This document shows, in pieces, positions 35,063-44,912 of a DNA stretch of 64,000 nucleotides (position 1 is the first letter of the stretch; every line of letters starts with the position of its first letter). The position numbers and the translations under genes were made by a program. Origin of the DNA: Formosa sp030427735 (GTDB lineage: Bacteria; Bacteroidota; Bacteroidia; Flavobacteriales; Flavobacteriaceae); contig NZ_CP195158.1 of assembly GCF_051200825.1 (NCBI RefSeq), positions 2,046,001-2,110,000 of the forward strand. Reading direction: 5' to 3'. The notes under the pieces are model-generated. The model was not told where the DNA came from. It worked only from the letters and a program-made list of their open reading frames with translations, and did not search any database.

Positions 35063-35126
35063 TTTTTGGTAAAAACATTCAAATTTTTATTTGTAATTTG
35101 ACTCTTTAAACCAGAGCCAATTTACT

Positions 35127-36326
35127 ATGTCTACATCGTTCTCGCCGTTTACCCATCAACAGCTTATACCACAAGAAGAAACCCTTGAAATTTTAAAACA
35201 CAAAGGCAATTTATTTATTGGTATTCCTAAGGAAACTGCTTACCAGGAAAAGCGTGTTTGCTTAACTCCAGATGCCGTATCGGCTTTAGTGAGTAACGGA
35301 CATCAAGTATTATTAGAATCAGGTGCTGGTTTAGGCGCAAATTTTACAGATAAAGATTATAGCGAAGCAGGAGCCGAAATAACAAAAGACACCGCCAAGG
35401 TATTTTCTTGCCCCATGATCTTAAAAGTGGAGCCTCCAACTTTAGATCAAATCGATTTAATTAATCCGCAAACCATCATCATTTCTGCGCTTCAGCTAAA
35501 AACACAACACAAAAAATATTTTGAAGCCCTAGCCTCTAAACGCATTACTGCTCTTGCTTTTGAATTTATTAAAGACGATGACGGACATTACCCAGCAGTA
35601 CGCTCGTTAAGTGAAATTGCTGGTACAGGCGCTGTTATAATTGCATCAGAACTCTTATCGAATATAAATCAAGGTAACGGACTCTTATTAGGTAATATTT
35701 GTGGAGTACCTCCAGCCGAAGTGGTTATTATTGGCGCTGGAACCGTGGGCGAATTTGCCGCAAGAAGTGCTATAGGTTTAGGAGCCAATGTAAAAGTTTT
35801 CGATAATTCAATCTCTAAACTACGTCGCATTCAAACCAATTTAGGACGCCCCATTTATACCTCGACCTTGCAACCTAAAAACTTAACAAAAGCCTTAAAA
35901 CGCTGCGATGTTGCCATTGGAGCCGTTCGCGGAAAATCGAGATCGCCCATTTTAGTCAACGAAAAAATGGTGGAAAGCATGAAAACGGGCGCGGTTATTA
36001 TAGATGTAAGTATAGATATGGGTGGCTGTTTTGAAACCAGTGAAGTCACTTCGCACAAAATGCCTACTTTTATAAAACACAATGTTATTCACTATTGCGT
36101 ACCTAATATCCCTGCCAGGTTTTCCAGAACAGCCTCGATATCACTGAGTAACATTTTTACGCCTTATCTTTTAAAAATTGCAGACGATGGCGGTTTAGAA
36201 AATTCTTTGCGTTTTGAGAAAGGTTTAAAAAATGGATTGTATTTTTACCACGGTATTTTAACCAACCGTTCCGTTGGCGAATGGTTTAATTTAAAATACA
36301 GCGATATCAATCTTCTAATTTTTTAA
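35127..36326 (+). CDS. ald: Alanine dehydrogenase
   Basis: 399 residues, NAD-dependent. The N-terminal catalytic domain has FIGIPKETAYQEKRVCLTPD (about 31-50), a pyruvate-binding Lys in MILKVEPPT, and SALQLKTQHKKYFEAL. The NAD-binding domain has VVIIGAGTVGEFAARSAIGLG (about 197-217), VAIGAVRGKSRSPIL and IDVSIDMGGCFETS. A C-terminal extension of about 25 residues (GILTNRSVGEWFNLKY) is typical of Bacteroidota forms, and the N-terminus also has about 30 extra residues. It follows a membrane-protein gene and precedes DUF4258 by 1 bp. Confidence 0.88.
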   Translation: MSTSFSPFTHQQLIPQEETLEILKHKGNLFIGIPKETAYQEKRVCLTPDAVSALVSNGHQVLLESGAGLGANFTDKDYSEAGAEITKDTAKVFSCPMILKVEPPTLDQIDLINPQTIIISALQLKTQHKKYFEALASKRITALAFEFIKDDDGHYPAVRSLSEIAGTGAVIIASELLSNINQGNGLLLGNICGVPPAEVVIIGAGTVGEFAARSAIGLGANVKVFDNSISKLRRIQTNLGRPIYTSTLQPKNLTKALKRCDVAIGAVRGKSRSPILVNEKMVESMKTGAVIIDVSIDMGGCFETSEVTSHKMPTFIKHNVIHYCVPNIPARFSRTASISLSNIFTPYLLKIADDGGLENSLRFEKGLKNGLYFYHGILTNRSVGEWFNLKYSDINLLIF

Positions 36327-36327
36327 A

Positions 36328-36702
36328 ATGACGCTTTTACAACGTATTGGTTACTATTTAGGGGGCTTTTCTATAGGTTTAATAATTCTGGCTTTTTTTT
36401 TAAGCGGAAAAAAAACATCGTGTAGTTACGGTCCCGAAGCCCGAGTGCTTAAAAACATTAACACAAAAACCATTCAATATTCCGATGAAGCGCAATCGGT
36501 AATTCAAAACAAACAGTTAGACACGCTTATTGTAGGTCATATTTTAAGAAAAGGCAATGTAGATTTTTCTAAAAGCAATACGACATCCGAGCCTTGCAAA
36601 ACCTATCATTTACAAGGAACTGCCAATAAGCAAAATATCGAAGTCATCGTTGAAAATTGCGAAACCATCGCTACTGTAAAACATATTGCTGTTTTAGAGT
36701 AA
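36328..36702 (+). CDS. DUF4258 domain-containing membrane-anchored protein
   Basis: 124 residues. One N-terminal membrane helix (about 8-27) follows MTLLQRIGYYLGGFSIGLII, then a short soluble domain with KTSCSYGPEARVLKNINTKT (about 29-48) and a later CKTYHLQGTANKQ segment. The two Cys (32 and about 91) could bind metal or form a disulfide. It starts 1 bp after ald, a conserved Flavobacteriaceae pair as I recall it. Function is unknown. Confidence 0.8.
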   Translation: MTLLQRIGYYLGGFSIGLIILAFFLSGKKTSCSYGPEARVLKNINTKTIQYSDEAQSVIQNKQLDTLIVGHILRKGNVDFSKSNTTSEPCKTYHLQGTANKQNIEVIVENCETIATVKHIAVLE

Positions 36703-36820
36703 AATCAATTATTTAATATTTTTTACATCTGACAATCCCCTACTTTTTAAGGCCATATGCTAGCTATTCTTTAGCGAATCATTGTATTGCATAAAAAATA
36801 CTATGAATGCTATTACAATT

Positions 36821-36956
36821 AAAAGGCTGACTAAAAAGTTTAACAATCATCATTCTGTGCTTGACACAGAATCTCATCACATTGAAAACAATAATTATGA
36901 GAATCTGAAATAAATTCAGATTGACGAAAAATTAACTTTCTAGACAGCCTTTTTCA
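36821..36956. repeat. Composite palindromic element acting as a bidirectional terminator
   Basis: AAAAGGCTGACTAAAAAGTT (36821-36840) faces AACTTTCTAGACAGCCTTTT (36934-36953), giving outer arms of about 20 bp with three mismatches. Inside are two smaller hairpins: ATTCTGTG-CTTGA-CACAGAAT (36852-36872) and AATCTGAA-ATAAA-TTCAGATT (36902-36922), joined by TCAT/ATGA arms. It lies between the convergent DUF4258 gene and the fibronectin gene. The AAAAGGCTG/CAGCCTTTT ends give U-tracts on both strands. I recognise similar elements as multi-copy intergenic repeats in Flavobacteriaceae. Confidence 0.75.
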
Positions 36957-36982
36957 TTTATTTAATTGTTTGTTTGTTTATA

Positions 36983-39553
36983 TTATTTTTTAATAATACG
37001 CACTGTTTTTACAACACCTTGTGCAGATACTTTTACAAAATAAGCGCCTATTGGCAAATGAGACATATCTAACTGACTCTTTTTCTGATTAGGAGCAGCC
37101 GATGTAACTTCTTGCCCTAACATGTTGTAAACTACAACAGTCTCTATATTGTGTTTAGCTTGTAATGTTAAGATATTTTGCACAGGATTTGGATAAAATT
37201 TAAACGATTCGTCATCTAAAACAACAGCTTCATTTACAGATAATGTCGCGTAAGCATCTACAGTAAAATCATCTATGTAAAAGAAATAATCTTTTGGCGA
37301 CACAGTTCCGTTATTAGACCAGAATGCTAGTTTTGCAGTAGCAGAATCATATGTTGATAAATCAATAACCATTTGGTCTCCCGTATTACTTGGTTGGTTG
37401 TCGGATGTAAAGGTGTAAACGGTTTCCCAAGTTATCCCATCATCTTCGCTAATTAATAATCTTACTTCATCCCCCGCTTTCATAGTATCTTCATCCTCAT
37501 CAGAACGGGCTTTAATAGCTGCTCTAAACGAAATACCATTAGCTCCACCAGACAAGTCTAAAGTAGGACTTACTAACCAATCTCTATTAGCATTCGTTCC
37601 ATAAAAATTATAAGATACAGCTCCTATTCTACCATCTCCTAAAAAGCCATCGTTAGTCCATAATCCATTACTTCCATTAGGTCCTGTGGCTATGTCGGTA
37701 TCTTTTCCCTCCGTCCAACAGGTAAAAGCTGCGCCTTCATTAAAATCTTGATTATAAGGTAATGTGTATATATCGCAAAGCGTTGTAAACGAATACGGCC
37801 CCACCCATGCGCTGGTATCGCCTTCGCCACAATTAGATCGTAAATACAAGGCATACGATTGTGCAGATTCTAATGCACTTAATGTGTATGGATTTTCCGT
37901 AATCCCACTTAAAGTAGGCACTCCTGTTGGTTCAAATCCTTCTTGCCCTAATTCTATATCCCATGTAGTTGCAGAACCGTTTTCAACCCAATTTAGTCTT
38001 GCTGAATTTACAGTTATGTTATCTACATTCAAACCACCAGGTGCAGGACAAGTTGGTGCTAATTCCCAAGATACATCGTCCACCACTAGGTTTTTATTTA
38101 AAACACCTGTACGCAAAGCTAAGGTTACTGTACCTTCTGGCATATTTTGAGGAATTGTAATAAATTCTTGAACCGTAGTACTTGTAGCCACAGTAGACGA
38201 TAATACCACAAAACTATCTGCATTTGCCACATCGGTTAAATAACCAACTTCTAGAGTTTGACCAGCCTGAGCAGGTACAATGGCTCTTAATTTCATTTTT
38301 AATTGATGTGTCCCTGCACTGGCATTGCTTACAGCAGGCAAAGCTACTACAGCTCTATCGGTCTCAGAACTACTTTTCATATATAAATTTCTTGACCCCT
38401 CCAAAACCGGACTTGTTTGCGGATACGCATCACCTGCTTCACCTACTTTTTGCCAGCATACTGGAAAATCTCTTCCTGTAGTCGATTCAAAATCTTCAAA
38501 AAATTCTGTGAACACATCGCATTCCGTCGCAAAATAATACGGACCAGCCCATTCGCTTTCGCCATCTTCTTCGCCACAATTGGCTTTTACATAAAATTCG
38601 TACATGGTACTCGCCGATAAGTCTGTTAAAGCTACAGAAGGTGTTTCTACCTTTACAGAAGCCATTATTGGTTGCCCTGGCCCACTTTCCTGAACCACAT
38701 AATACCATTCGGTTTCGTCTCCACCAGCAGTCCAAGACATTGTAGCGGTAGTTTTAGTGGCATCAGTCACTTCTAATGCTGTTGGCACATGGCAAGCGAT
38801 TAATGTAGAAAAACTAACAGGTCCAGCCCACTCGCTTTCGCCATCCGCTTCGCCACAATTCGCCTTCACATAAAAATCGTATGCCGTATCTGGAGTAAGT
38901 GCTGTTAAGCTTATGGTATTTTCGGTAATTTCGCCAGTAGCTTCTGTTGGAATTTCCGAACCACTTTCTAAAATGGCATACATCCAACTTGTTTCATCAG
39001 AACCAGCTGTCCAAGACAGAGTTGCTTCCTTAGTAGTAATATCCGAAACCGTAAGGTCTACAGGTATTGGACAAGCAATTTCTGTAGCGTTAAAACTGGT
39101 AACATCAAAATTTAATCCACCTATAGCTCCAGTTATTTCAGATACCAATACATAAACCGTCTGTCCTGCATTTACATTAGCTTCTAGAACTATAGTTCCG
39201 TCTGTTTGAGCATAAGTAGCACCTAAACAACCAGATATTGTTGTACCATCGCAACTTGTAAACATTCCAGATACTATACCAGTACTATTTACTAAAATAT
39301 TAAATTGAAGGCTTTCTGCGGTTTCCGCGGTGTAGGTAAAAACATAATCGTCTGCCCCCCACAAGCGCCAATTTACGCCACAAGTATCGCCAGGTGCCGA
39401 TATCCAGCCTTGACTACCATCGGTAGTTATTCCTGTTTGCGAATAACCATCGGACAAAGCAACTGCAGTCTCGCAACTCGTTTGCGATTTCGCCTGCCAA
39501 CCAAATAGAATTAAAAAAAAGGCCATTAGCCAAAATGTAGTTTTTTTCATCAT
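36983..39553 (-). CDS. Secreted fibronectin type III protein with T9SS type A sorting domain
   Basis: 856 residues. Signal peptide of about 24 residues (cleavage near AKSQ-TS). Three fibronectin type III-like domains follow: about 162-253, 254-345 and 494-590, the first two nearly repeats of each other (both with ANCGE.DGESEWAGP). A carbohydrate-binding or adhesin-like domain lies between, and another at about 590-770. The last 75 residues (FKFYPNPVQNILTL, VVYNMLGQEVT, LPIGAYFVKV) form the type A sorting signal for type IX secretion, ending in KTVRIIKK. Surface or released protein. Convergent with DUF4258. Confidence 0.88.
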   Translation of the reverse strand: MMKKTTFWLMAFFLILFGWQAKSQTSCETAVALSDGYSQTGITTDGSQGWISAPGDTCGVNWRLWGADDYVFTYTAETAESLQFNILVNSTGIVSGMFTSCDGTTISGCLGATYAQTDGTIVLEANVNAGQTVYVLVSEITGAIGGLNFDVTSFNATEIACPIPVDLTVSDITTKEATLSWTAGSDETSWMYAILESGSEIPTEATGEITENTISLTALTPDTAYDFYVKANCGEADGESEWAGPVSFSTLIACHVPTALEVTDATKTTATMSWTAGGDETEWYYVVQESGPGQPIMASVKVETPSVALTDLSASTMYEFYVKANCGEEDGESEWAGPYYFATECDVFTEFFEDFESTTGRDFPVCWQKVGEAGDAYPQTSPVLEGSRNLYMKSSSETDRAVVALPAVSNASAGTHQLKMKLRAIVPAQAGQTLEVGYLTDVANADSFVVLSSTVATSTTVQEFITIPQNMPEGTVTLALRTGVLNKNLVVDDVSWELAPTCPAPGGLNVDNITVNSARLNWVENGSATTWDIELGQEGFEPTGVPTLSGITENPYTLSALESAQSYALYLRSNCGEGDTSAWVGPYSFTTLCDIYTLPYNQDFNEGAAFTCWTEGKDTDIATGPNGSNGLWTNDGFLGDGRIGAVSYNFYGTNANRDWLVSPTLDLSGGANGISFRAAIKARSDEDEDTMKAGDEVRLLISEDDGITWETVYTFTSDNQPSNTGDQMVIDLSTYDSATAKLAFWSNNGTVSPKDYFFYIDDFTVDAYATLSVNEAVVLDDESFKFYPNPVQNILTLQAKHNIETVVVYNMLGQEVTSAAPNQKKSQLDMSHLPIGAYFVKVSAQGVVKTVRIIKK

Positions 39554-40070
39554 TTTAATTTGAGTTATTAGTTAATAATTAATATCTCAACCTCTAACAA
39601 TTTAAACCTAGTTCCATATTATTTTACTACAAAAAAACAACCAAGAACCATGCTGTTTGAGGTTGAGCAACTAAAACTAAAACATGAATCTGCTACACGA
39701 AAAAAACTTGCCCATACTTAATCACTCATTGCAACAATTAGTACACAACAAAAACACTCAAACCTAAATAAACAATTAATAAACAACACATTAACACTAC
39801 AACTACTTATTCCTAATTATCACTACAAATCTTATTATATAAAGGAATTTAAAAAGGATAAGTTCAATATTTCACTTGAATAGTGCCGATAAATGCAATG
39901 TAAAACCCTAAAGCTTTATTCTAATCATACCTATTTATCATAATGAACTATCACGTCTAATAACCTTACACTGTATTGTTAATCATGTCTAATTACAGAC
40001 AATCGAAAATTTATTAATACATTTAGCTTTTTCTTATTTACCCTGTCGTACTAACAGCATTTTAAAGACC
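39554..40070. other. Intergenic region (517 bp)
   Basis: AT-rich divergent spacer between the fibronectin gene (minus) and the hydrolase gene (plus). It must hold two promoters, but no convincing TTG/TAnnTTTG pair stands out. No ORF of note and no repeat shared with other parts of the window. Confidence 0.4.
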
Positions 40071-41468
40071 ATGTTTCACAACAATTTAACCGTATTTCAT
40101 TCAACCTTATATTCTGCAATCCTGTATTTATGTTGCCTATTTAATTGCAATACCTTGGAAGCTTCAACAGGAACATGGCTAAGCAAAGTTACAGGACAAG
40201 AGATTCCCTTTAAAATTAACGAACCGAATTCACCTATTACAGATGCAAGCCATAACATACTCACTGTAGTATACCTAGAACATCTTAACGTTAAAAAAAT
40301 AGGACAAAACAGCAATCAAACCGATGTTGAGTGGTTACTCAGCAAAGGCTACCGGGTAATAGAATTAAATTACAATCAGCACCCTAAAACCTGTGCGCCG
40401 TATATAAATCAAGATATTATCGCTATTAATCAGGCTTTAGCGAAGTCAGATTTTGTTGGGCTAAAAGATTGTTCGTTATATAAAAGTTATATCTTATTTG
40501 AAGGCTACCGCATTGCAAGAGATGTAACGTACTTTATAGACAATCCGAAGGTATATAATACGCCACCCCAATACACCAAAGGCGATCCGTTACATATGGA
40601 TATTATTTATCCTGCAAATCCTTTAGTAAAAACACCTGTAATCTTATCGTTTTCGTACAGTAATAGCTATGCAACATTTAACGAAGACACTGGCTTGCTT
40701 ACTAACGCTAATAAAGATTTAAGGATCCATTTGCCCTATACTTTTGCAGGCTTTAACGATTCTGTATTAGAAGGCGCCCCTGCAAACGGCTTGGCTTGGG
40801 CCATTGCAGACCATCCTAAATATTGTCCGTGGGGTGGCGGAAAACCCTTAAATGGTAAAAATGACACTTATAAATCGTATGCCACCAATCCCGATACAGC
40901 CCAAAAAGTAAAATCAGCTATCAGAACGCTTCGCGCCGAGGGCAAGCATTTAGGTTTATCTGATGCGGTTGGAATTTACGGGTTTTCGAGAGGAGCTACT
41001 GCTGGAGCTATGGCTATTGGAGATAAATCGGTACCTGAATTTGAAGAAGCGGGCTTACATTTAAATGAAGACGATCACGTACAAGCCGCTGCACTAGGAC
41101 CGGGCGTTTTTGATTACACCATTATTTATAACACTTTAAACGACGGCGACAACAATTTAGAACAACGTTGCCCTTGGGCATGGGGATCTTTAGAAACCAA
41201 CTATGACTCTTGGAACCGCATGGGCGCTTCATATTTAGTTGAAACAAAAGCTACGTCACCTGTATTCTTTTTTTACAATACCACAGATGCTCCTTATTAT
41301 TATGAACAAATTAAGCACCTTAAATCGAAACTTGATCAATTAGACATTCCTACTTATAGCTTGATAGATTATGGTACAGGTCATGCTGTGCCCCAAAAGG
41401 CTCATCACCTTGAAGAAATCTATGATTTTTATCAGCGTTATTTAAACATTACAAATACAAAACCATAA
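40071..41468 (+). CDS. Secreted alpha/beta hydrolase-like protein
   Basis: 465 residues. The N-terminus (FHSTLYSAILYLCCLFNCN) is a signal or lipoprotein sequence with Cys near 21-26. The mature domain has TPVILSFSYSNSYATFNEDTG (about 193-213), the nucleophile elbow GIYGFSRGATAGAM (G-x-S-x-G, Ser at about 308), and a His late in the sequence (IDYGTGHAVPQ), completing an alpha/beta hydrolase-type triad with an acidic residue not assigned. The domain ahead of the elbow looks like an insert. Substrate unknown; it could be an esterase of a glycan or lipid. Single gene. Confidence 0.7.
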   Translation: MFHNNLTVFHSTLYSAILYLCCLFNCNTLEASTGTWLSKVTGQEIPFKINEPNSPITDASHNILTVVYLEHLNVKKIGQNSNQTDVEWLLSKGYRVIELNYNQHPKTCAPYINQDIIAINQALAKSDFVGLKDCSLYKSYILFEGYRIARDVTYFIDNPKVYNTPPQYTKGDPLHMDIIYPANPLVKTPVILSFSYSNSYATFNEDTGLLTNANKDLRIHLPYTFAGFNDSVLEGAPANGLAWAIADHPKYCPWGGGKPLNGKNDTYKSYATNPDTAQKVKSAIRTLRAEGKHLGLSDAVGIYGFSRGATAGAMAIGDKSVPEFEEAGLHLNEDDHVQAAALGPGVFDYTIIYNTLNDGDNNLEQRCPWAWGSLETNYDSWNRMGASYLVETKATSPVFFFYNTTDAPYYYEQIKHLKSKLDQLDIPTYSLIDYGTGHAVPQKAHHLEEIYDFYQRYLNITNTKP

Positions 41469-41477
41469 GTAGTTAAG

Positions 41478-41966
41478 CTATACCGCAATAACCCTTTGGT
41501 CTAAACGATACGCGCTTAAACTGTCTAACGCATGTACAGCAAGCTCCGCCTCGTCTAAAGAGTCTTGAAAAGTTGCTGCCGCACCTGAATATAATAATTC
41601 TTGTGCATACCTTACTAAAACCGTATACGCAGCAATTTCGTAATGCACAGCCCGTAAGGCATTGGCTATCAAACCTGCGTCTAGAATATTTCTATCCTTT
41701 ACAGTTGCTACTAAGTTTTGGGTGTCGGATATAAGTCCTTTAATAGATTCGCAAACCCGACCAGTTGGATGTATATGCAATGACTTACATACAGCTTCTA
41801 TTCTGTGTTTATGCTTTTTAACATCATGTAATAAGGTCTTAAATGTTCTTTTAATACCACAATCGCTAGCATAATCCAATAGCTCTGGAGTAGATTCTAT
41901 TAACTGCTGTTCGGCACTGTAAATATCCTGTATACTATGTAGAAATAAATCTTTTAAATGGTTCAT
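41478..41966 (-). CDS. DUF892 ferritin-like protein (YciE/YciF family)
   Basis: 162 residues, mostly helical, one ferritin-like four-helix bundle. Family features: LKDLFLHSIQDIYSAEQQLIE (about 4-24) and ALRAVHYEIAAYTVLVRYA (about 104-122), with Glu and His at positions expected for a di-metal site. Homologues are stress-induced in enterobacteria (YciF) and form dimers. It converges with the hydrolase gene. Start ATG at 41966. Confidence 0.87.
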   Translation of the reverse strand: MNHLKDLFLHSIQDIYSAEQQLIESTPELLDYASDCGIKRTFKTLLHDVKKHKHRIEAVCKSLHIHPTGRVCESIKGLISDTQNLVATVKDRNILDAGLIANALRAVHYEIAAYTVLVRYAQELLYSGAAATFQDSLDEAELAVHALDSLSAYRLDQRVIAV

Positions 41967-42225
41967 GATACTTTGTTTTAGTTATTAGATATGTCAATGT
42001 CTATCAAAGATAGCCATATAAACAGGCATTACATAATTGTAATGCTAGTAAAACTATCTGTAAACGTGTTTTTTAGAAAAGATTAACACAACTATTAGTC
42101 CTTATCATAAAAAGTTCTTAATATCATTTTCCTCCATAGTTTTCAACACGCTATCTGCTTTAATTTTTATATCTTTCGCCCGCTGTTTCTACAGCTCCTT
42201 ATCACAATACATTATATAATTATTC

Positions 42226-43359
42226 ATGGCTAAAACCTTAGCTTCAGTATTAAAAAAAACAATGATCATTTTTCTATTTATAGTCATTATACTTATAGCT
42301 GCTACTTATATTTTTATGAAGCAGCCCCAATTTGGAGAGTTACCTAAAGGCGAACGCCTAGAACGCATTAAAGCATCGCCAAATTACAGAGATGGGCAAT
42401 TCCAAAACCTACATCACACCCCGGCATTGGCAGAAAATTATTCGATGTTAGGCATCATAATTAATCAGTTTTTTAAGGCGACACCAAAAAAGCAGCCCAC
42501 CCATGCCCTACCGCATATTCAAACCAATTTACATAAACTAGACCGCAACCAAGATGTGTTGGTTTGGTTTGGACACTCGTCGTATTTTATGCAAATAGAC
42601 GGAAAACGGATGCTAGTAGACCCCGTGTTTAGTGGTAATGCATCACCCATTCCAGGTTCTATGAAAGCCTTTAAAGGTACCAATACTTATGGCGTTGAAG
42701 ACCTCCCAGAAATTGACTATCTTTTTATTTCTCACGACCATTACGACCATGTGGATTACAAAACGTTAACGGCTCTAAAACCTAAAGTAAAACAGGTTAT
42801 TTGTGGTTTAGGCGTTGGTGCGCATCTGGAACGTTGGGGCTACACACCAAATACGATTATTGAAAAAGATTGGCACGACCAAATTTCGTTAGATCCTGGT
42901 TTTACAGTTACCTTAACCCCTGCGCGGCATTTTTCCGGACGTGGATTTCTAAGAAACAAAACCCTTTGGACCTCTTTTGTGCTACAAACCCCAAGTTTAA
43001 AGTTATATTTAGGTGGCGATAGTGGTTACGACACGCATTTTAAAGCTATTGGTGATGCGCACGGACCGTTTGATTTGGTCATTTTAGAAAACGGACAATA
43101 TAATGAAGCCTGGCCTTACATTCATAATTTACCCGGACAGCCCTTACAAGCTGCTAAAGACCTTCAAGCGAAACGTGTGTTTGCTGTACATTCGGCTAAA
43201 TTTGCTTTAGCACAACACCCGTGGGACGAACCCCTAACAAAACTTATAGCTTCAAACAGAGCCCATAATTTTCCGTTAGTAACACCTATGATTGGGGAGG
43301 TTGTTCGATTAAAAGATAGCACCCAAACATTTAAACACTGGTGGCTTCAATTAGAATAA
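42226..43359 (+). CDS. MBL-fold metallohydrolase (NAPE-PLD / UlaG-like), membrane-anchored
   Basis: 377 residues. One N-terminal helix (about 12-30) anchors it to the membrane; the rest is a metallo-beta-lactamase domain. The zinc motif HxHxDH appears as LFISHDHYDHVDY (about 166-178), preceded by VLVWFGHSSYFMQIDGKRML and followed by TPARHFSGRG (third ligand), LGGDSGYDTH and VFAVHSAKFALA. This layout matches N-acylphosphatidylethanolamine phospholipase D-like and UlaG-like hydrolases. It is followed by a GNAT gene after 52 bp on the same strand. Confidence 0.87.
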   Translation: MAKTLASVLKKTMIIFLFIVIILIAATYIFMKQPQFGELPKGERLERIKASPNYRDGQFQNLHHTPALAENYSMLGIIINQFFKATPKKQPTHALPHIQTNLHKLDRNQDVLVWFGHSSYFMQIDGKRMLVDPVFSGNASPIPGSMKAFKGTNTYGVEDLPEIDYLFISHDHYDHVDYKTLTALKPKVKQVICGLGVGAHLERWGYTPNTIIEKDWHDQISLDPGFTVTLTPARHFSGRGFLRNKTLWTSFVLQTPSLKLYLGGDSGYDTHFKAIGDAHGPFDLVILENGQYNEAWPYIHNLPGQPLQAAKDLQAKRVFAVHSAKFALAQHPWDEPLTKLIASNRAHNFPLVTPMIGEVVRLKDSTQTFKHWWLQLE

Positions 43360-43411
43360 ATATCTTGTTTACTTTTAAACTTTCATTCATAAACCTATAA
43401 TTAAGATCCTC

Positions 43412-43861
43412 ATGGAACTTGTTAGAACAGATGCCTCCCACCCCGATTTTATAGGACTCGTTCGTGCCTTAGATACTGAGTTAGCCATTCGCGATGGCGA
43501 AGACCATGCTTTTTACCATCAATTCAATGCCATAACCCATTTAAAACATTGCATTATAATGTATCATAACGGGATTCCGTTAGGTTGCGGCGCTATTAAG
43601 CCCTTTGATGATACAAGTGTTGAAGTTAAACGTATGTTTACAACTCCCGAAAGTCGTGGTAAAGGGCTTGCCTCTGAACTTTTAAACGCCTTAGAGCAAT
43701 GGGCTACCGAATTGGGCTATAGCAGTTGCGTACTAGAAACAGGACTAAAACAACCTGAAGCCATTGCACTCTATACTAGAAATAATTACGAACGCATACC
43801 CAATTACGGACAATACATTAACGTTACGAATAGCCTGTGTTTTAAAAAGGTTTTAAAATAA
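43412..43861 (+). CDS. GNAT-family N-acetyltransferase
   Basis: 149 residues, a single GNAT domain. The acetyl-CoA-binding motif A is VEVKRMFTTPESRGKGLASE (about 70-89, with R.G.G/A), preceded by GCGAIKPF and followed by CVLETGLKQPEAIALYTRNNY, typical of motif B. Substrate unknown. It follows the MBL gene closely, and its downstream spacer holds a repeat element. Confidence 0.87.
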   Translation: MELVRTDASHPDFIGLVRALDTELAIRDGEDHAFYHQFNAITHLKHCIIMYHNGIPLGCGAIKPFDDTSVEVKRMFTTPESRGKGLASELLNALEQWATELGYSSCVLETGLKQPEAIALYTRNNYERIPNYGQYINVTNSLCFKKVLK

Positions 43862-43869
43862 AGCATGAT

Positions 43870-44030
43870 ACCCTCCAAATTTTAGGTTTGGTATCGGAAT
43901 GAAATTAGGACATTCTCAGTCTTTGCCACAAATACACGAATATATTCGATAATCTATTTTTTTTATTTGTGAATTAGTGGCTATAATCTTTTAGAAACGA
44001 AAGTCCCTATAAAGTAGATAGTTTCAATAA
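43870..44030. repeat. Dispersed composite inverted-repeat element, copy 2
   Basis: The same 18-nt left arm as copy 1, GCCACAAATACACGAATA (43925-43942), faces TATTTGTGAATTAGTGGC (43964-43981; 14 of 18 complementary). It is preceded by an outer GATACC/GGTATC hairpin (about 43867-43895) and followed by TTTAGAAACGAAAGTCC and GATAGTTTC, parallel to copy 1 (9301-9476). Confidence 0.65.
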
Positions 44031-44135
44031 CCACATCAAGATTCCTAGCGATATAGAAAAGTCATAAATAAAGACAAACTACACCGTAGCTTAGTACTAT
44101 TGTTTATTTTAGTACCTTCATTAAAATCACATCAC

Positions 44136-44912
44136 ATGTCAACACCATGTATAAGTATTTTAGGATGCGGTTGGTTAGGTTTACCTTTAGGCGAAACCTT
44201 AGTTAATCTGGGCTATATGGTAAACGGTTCTACAACGCGTTCTGAACGATTACCAACAATTGCCTCTAAGGGTATTCAACCTTTTGTAATAGACATATCC
44301 AACTTTAATACCGATGTAACAGCATTTTTAACTACCGATATTTTAATAATTGCCATTACCCATAAAACCGAAGCGCATTTTAAAACATTAGCCAATGCCA
44401 TTGCAGAATCGCCTGTTAAGCATGTTATATTTATCAGTTCTACTTCTGTGTATCCCAATACCAATGCTATAGTTACAGAAGAGGACACCACGAGCGACAC
44501 CCCTTTAGCAAACATTGAGCAACTATTTATAAACCATACAGAATTTACAACAACCATTATCCGGTTTGCCGGATTATTTGGAGCCTCGCGGCATCCTGGC
44601 CGTTTTATGAAACCCGACAGACCTGCCAACAATCCAGAGGGTTTTATTAATTTAATTCATTTAGACGATTGTATTGGCATCATTTGTAAGCTTATTGAAA
44701 CTAACAGCTTCAACACCATATTTAATGTCTGTGCAGACACACATCCCACTCGCAGAGCGTTTTACACTAAAGCGGTTTTAAATTTGGGAAAACCAGCTCC
44801 TAAATTCAACGAAGCATCTACAAATGACTATAAAATTATTAGTAATACTAAAGTGAAATCGGTTTTAAATTATACTTTTAAAGTTCCCGATCTCATGGCA
44901 TATTTAGATTAG
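44136..44912 (+). CDS. SDR-type NAD(P)-binding protein (YeeZ-like epimerase family)
   Basis: 258 residues from ATG 44136; the TTG at 44100 would add 12 unconserved residues. The N-terminal Rossmann motif is CISILGCGWLGLPLGETLV (G.G..G, about 5-23), then VNGSTTRSERL, FISSTSVYPN and a later TIIRFAGLFGASRHPGRF (about 142-159). This is the YeeZ/WcaG-like extended SDR group, lacking a clear YxxxK, so catalysis may be absent or unusual. Function is unknown. Single gene. Confidence 0.8.
   Translation: MSTPCISILGCGWLGLPLGETLVNLGYMVNGSTTRSERLPTIASKGIQPFVIDISNFNTDVTAFLTTDILIIAITHKTEAHFKTLANAIAESPVKHVIFISSTSVYPNTNAIVTEEDTTSDTPLANIEQLFINHTEFTTTIIRFAGLFGASRHPGRFMKPDRPANNPEGFINLIHLDDCIGIICKLIETNSFNTIFNVCADTHPTRRAFYTKAVLNLGKPAPKFNEASTNDYKIISNTKVKSVLNYTFKVPDLMAYLD

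Noticed and set aside
37764..38735. Several overlapping ORFs inside the fibronectin gene, in other frames
   Set aside because: Cys/His/Leu-rich shadow translations of a long conserved gene; no family motifs.
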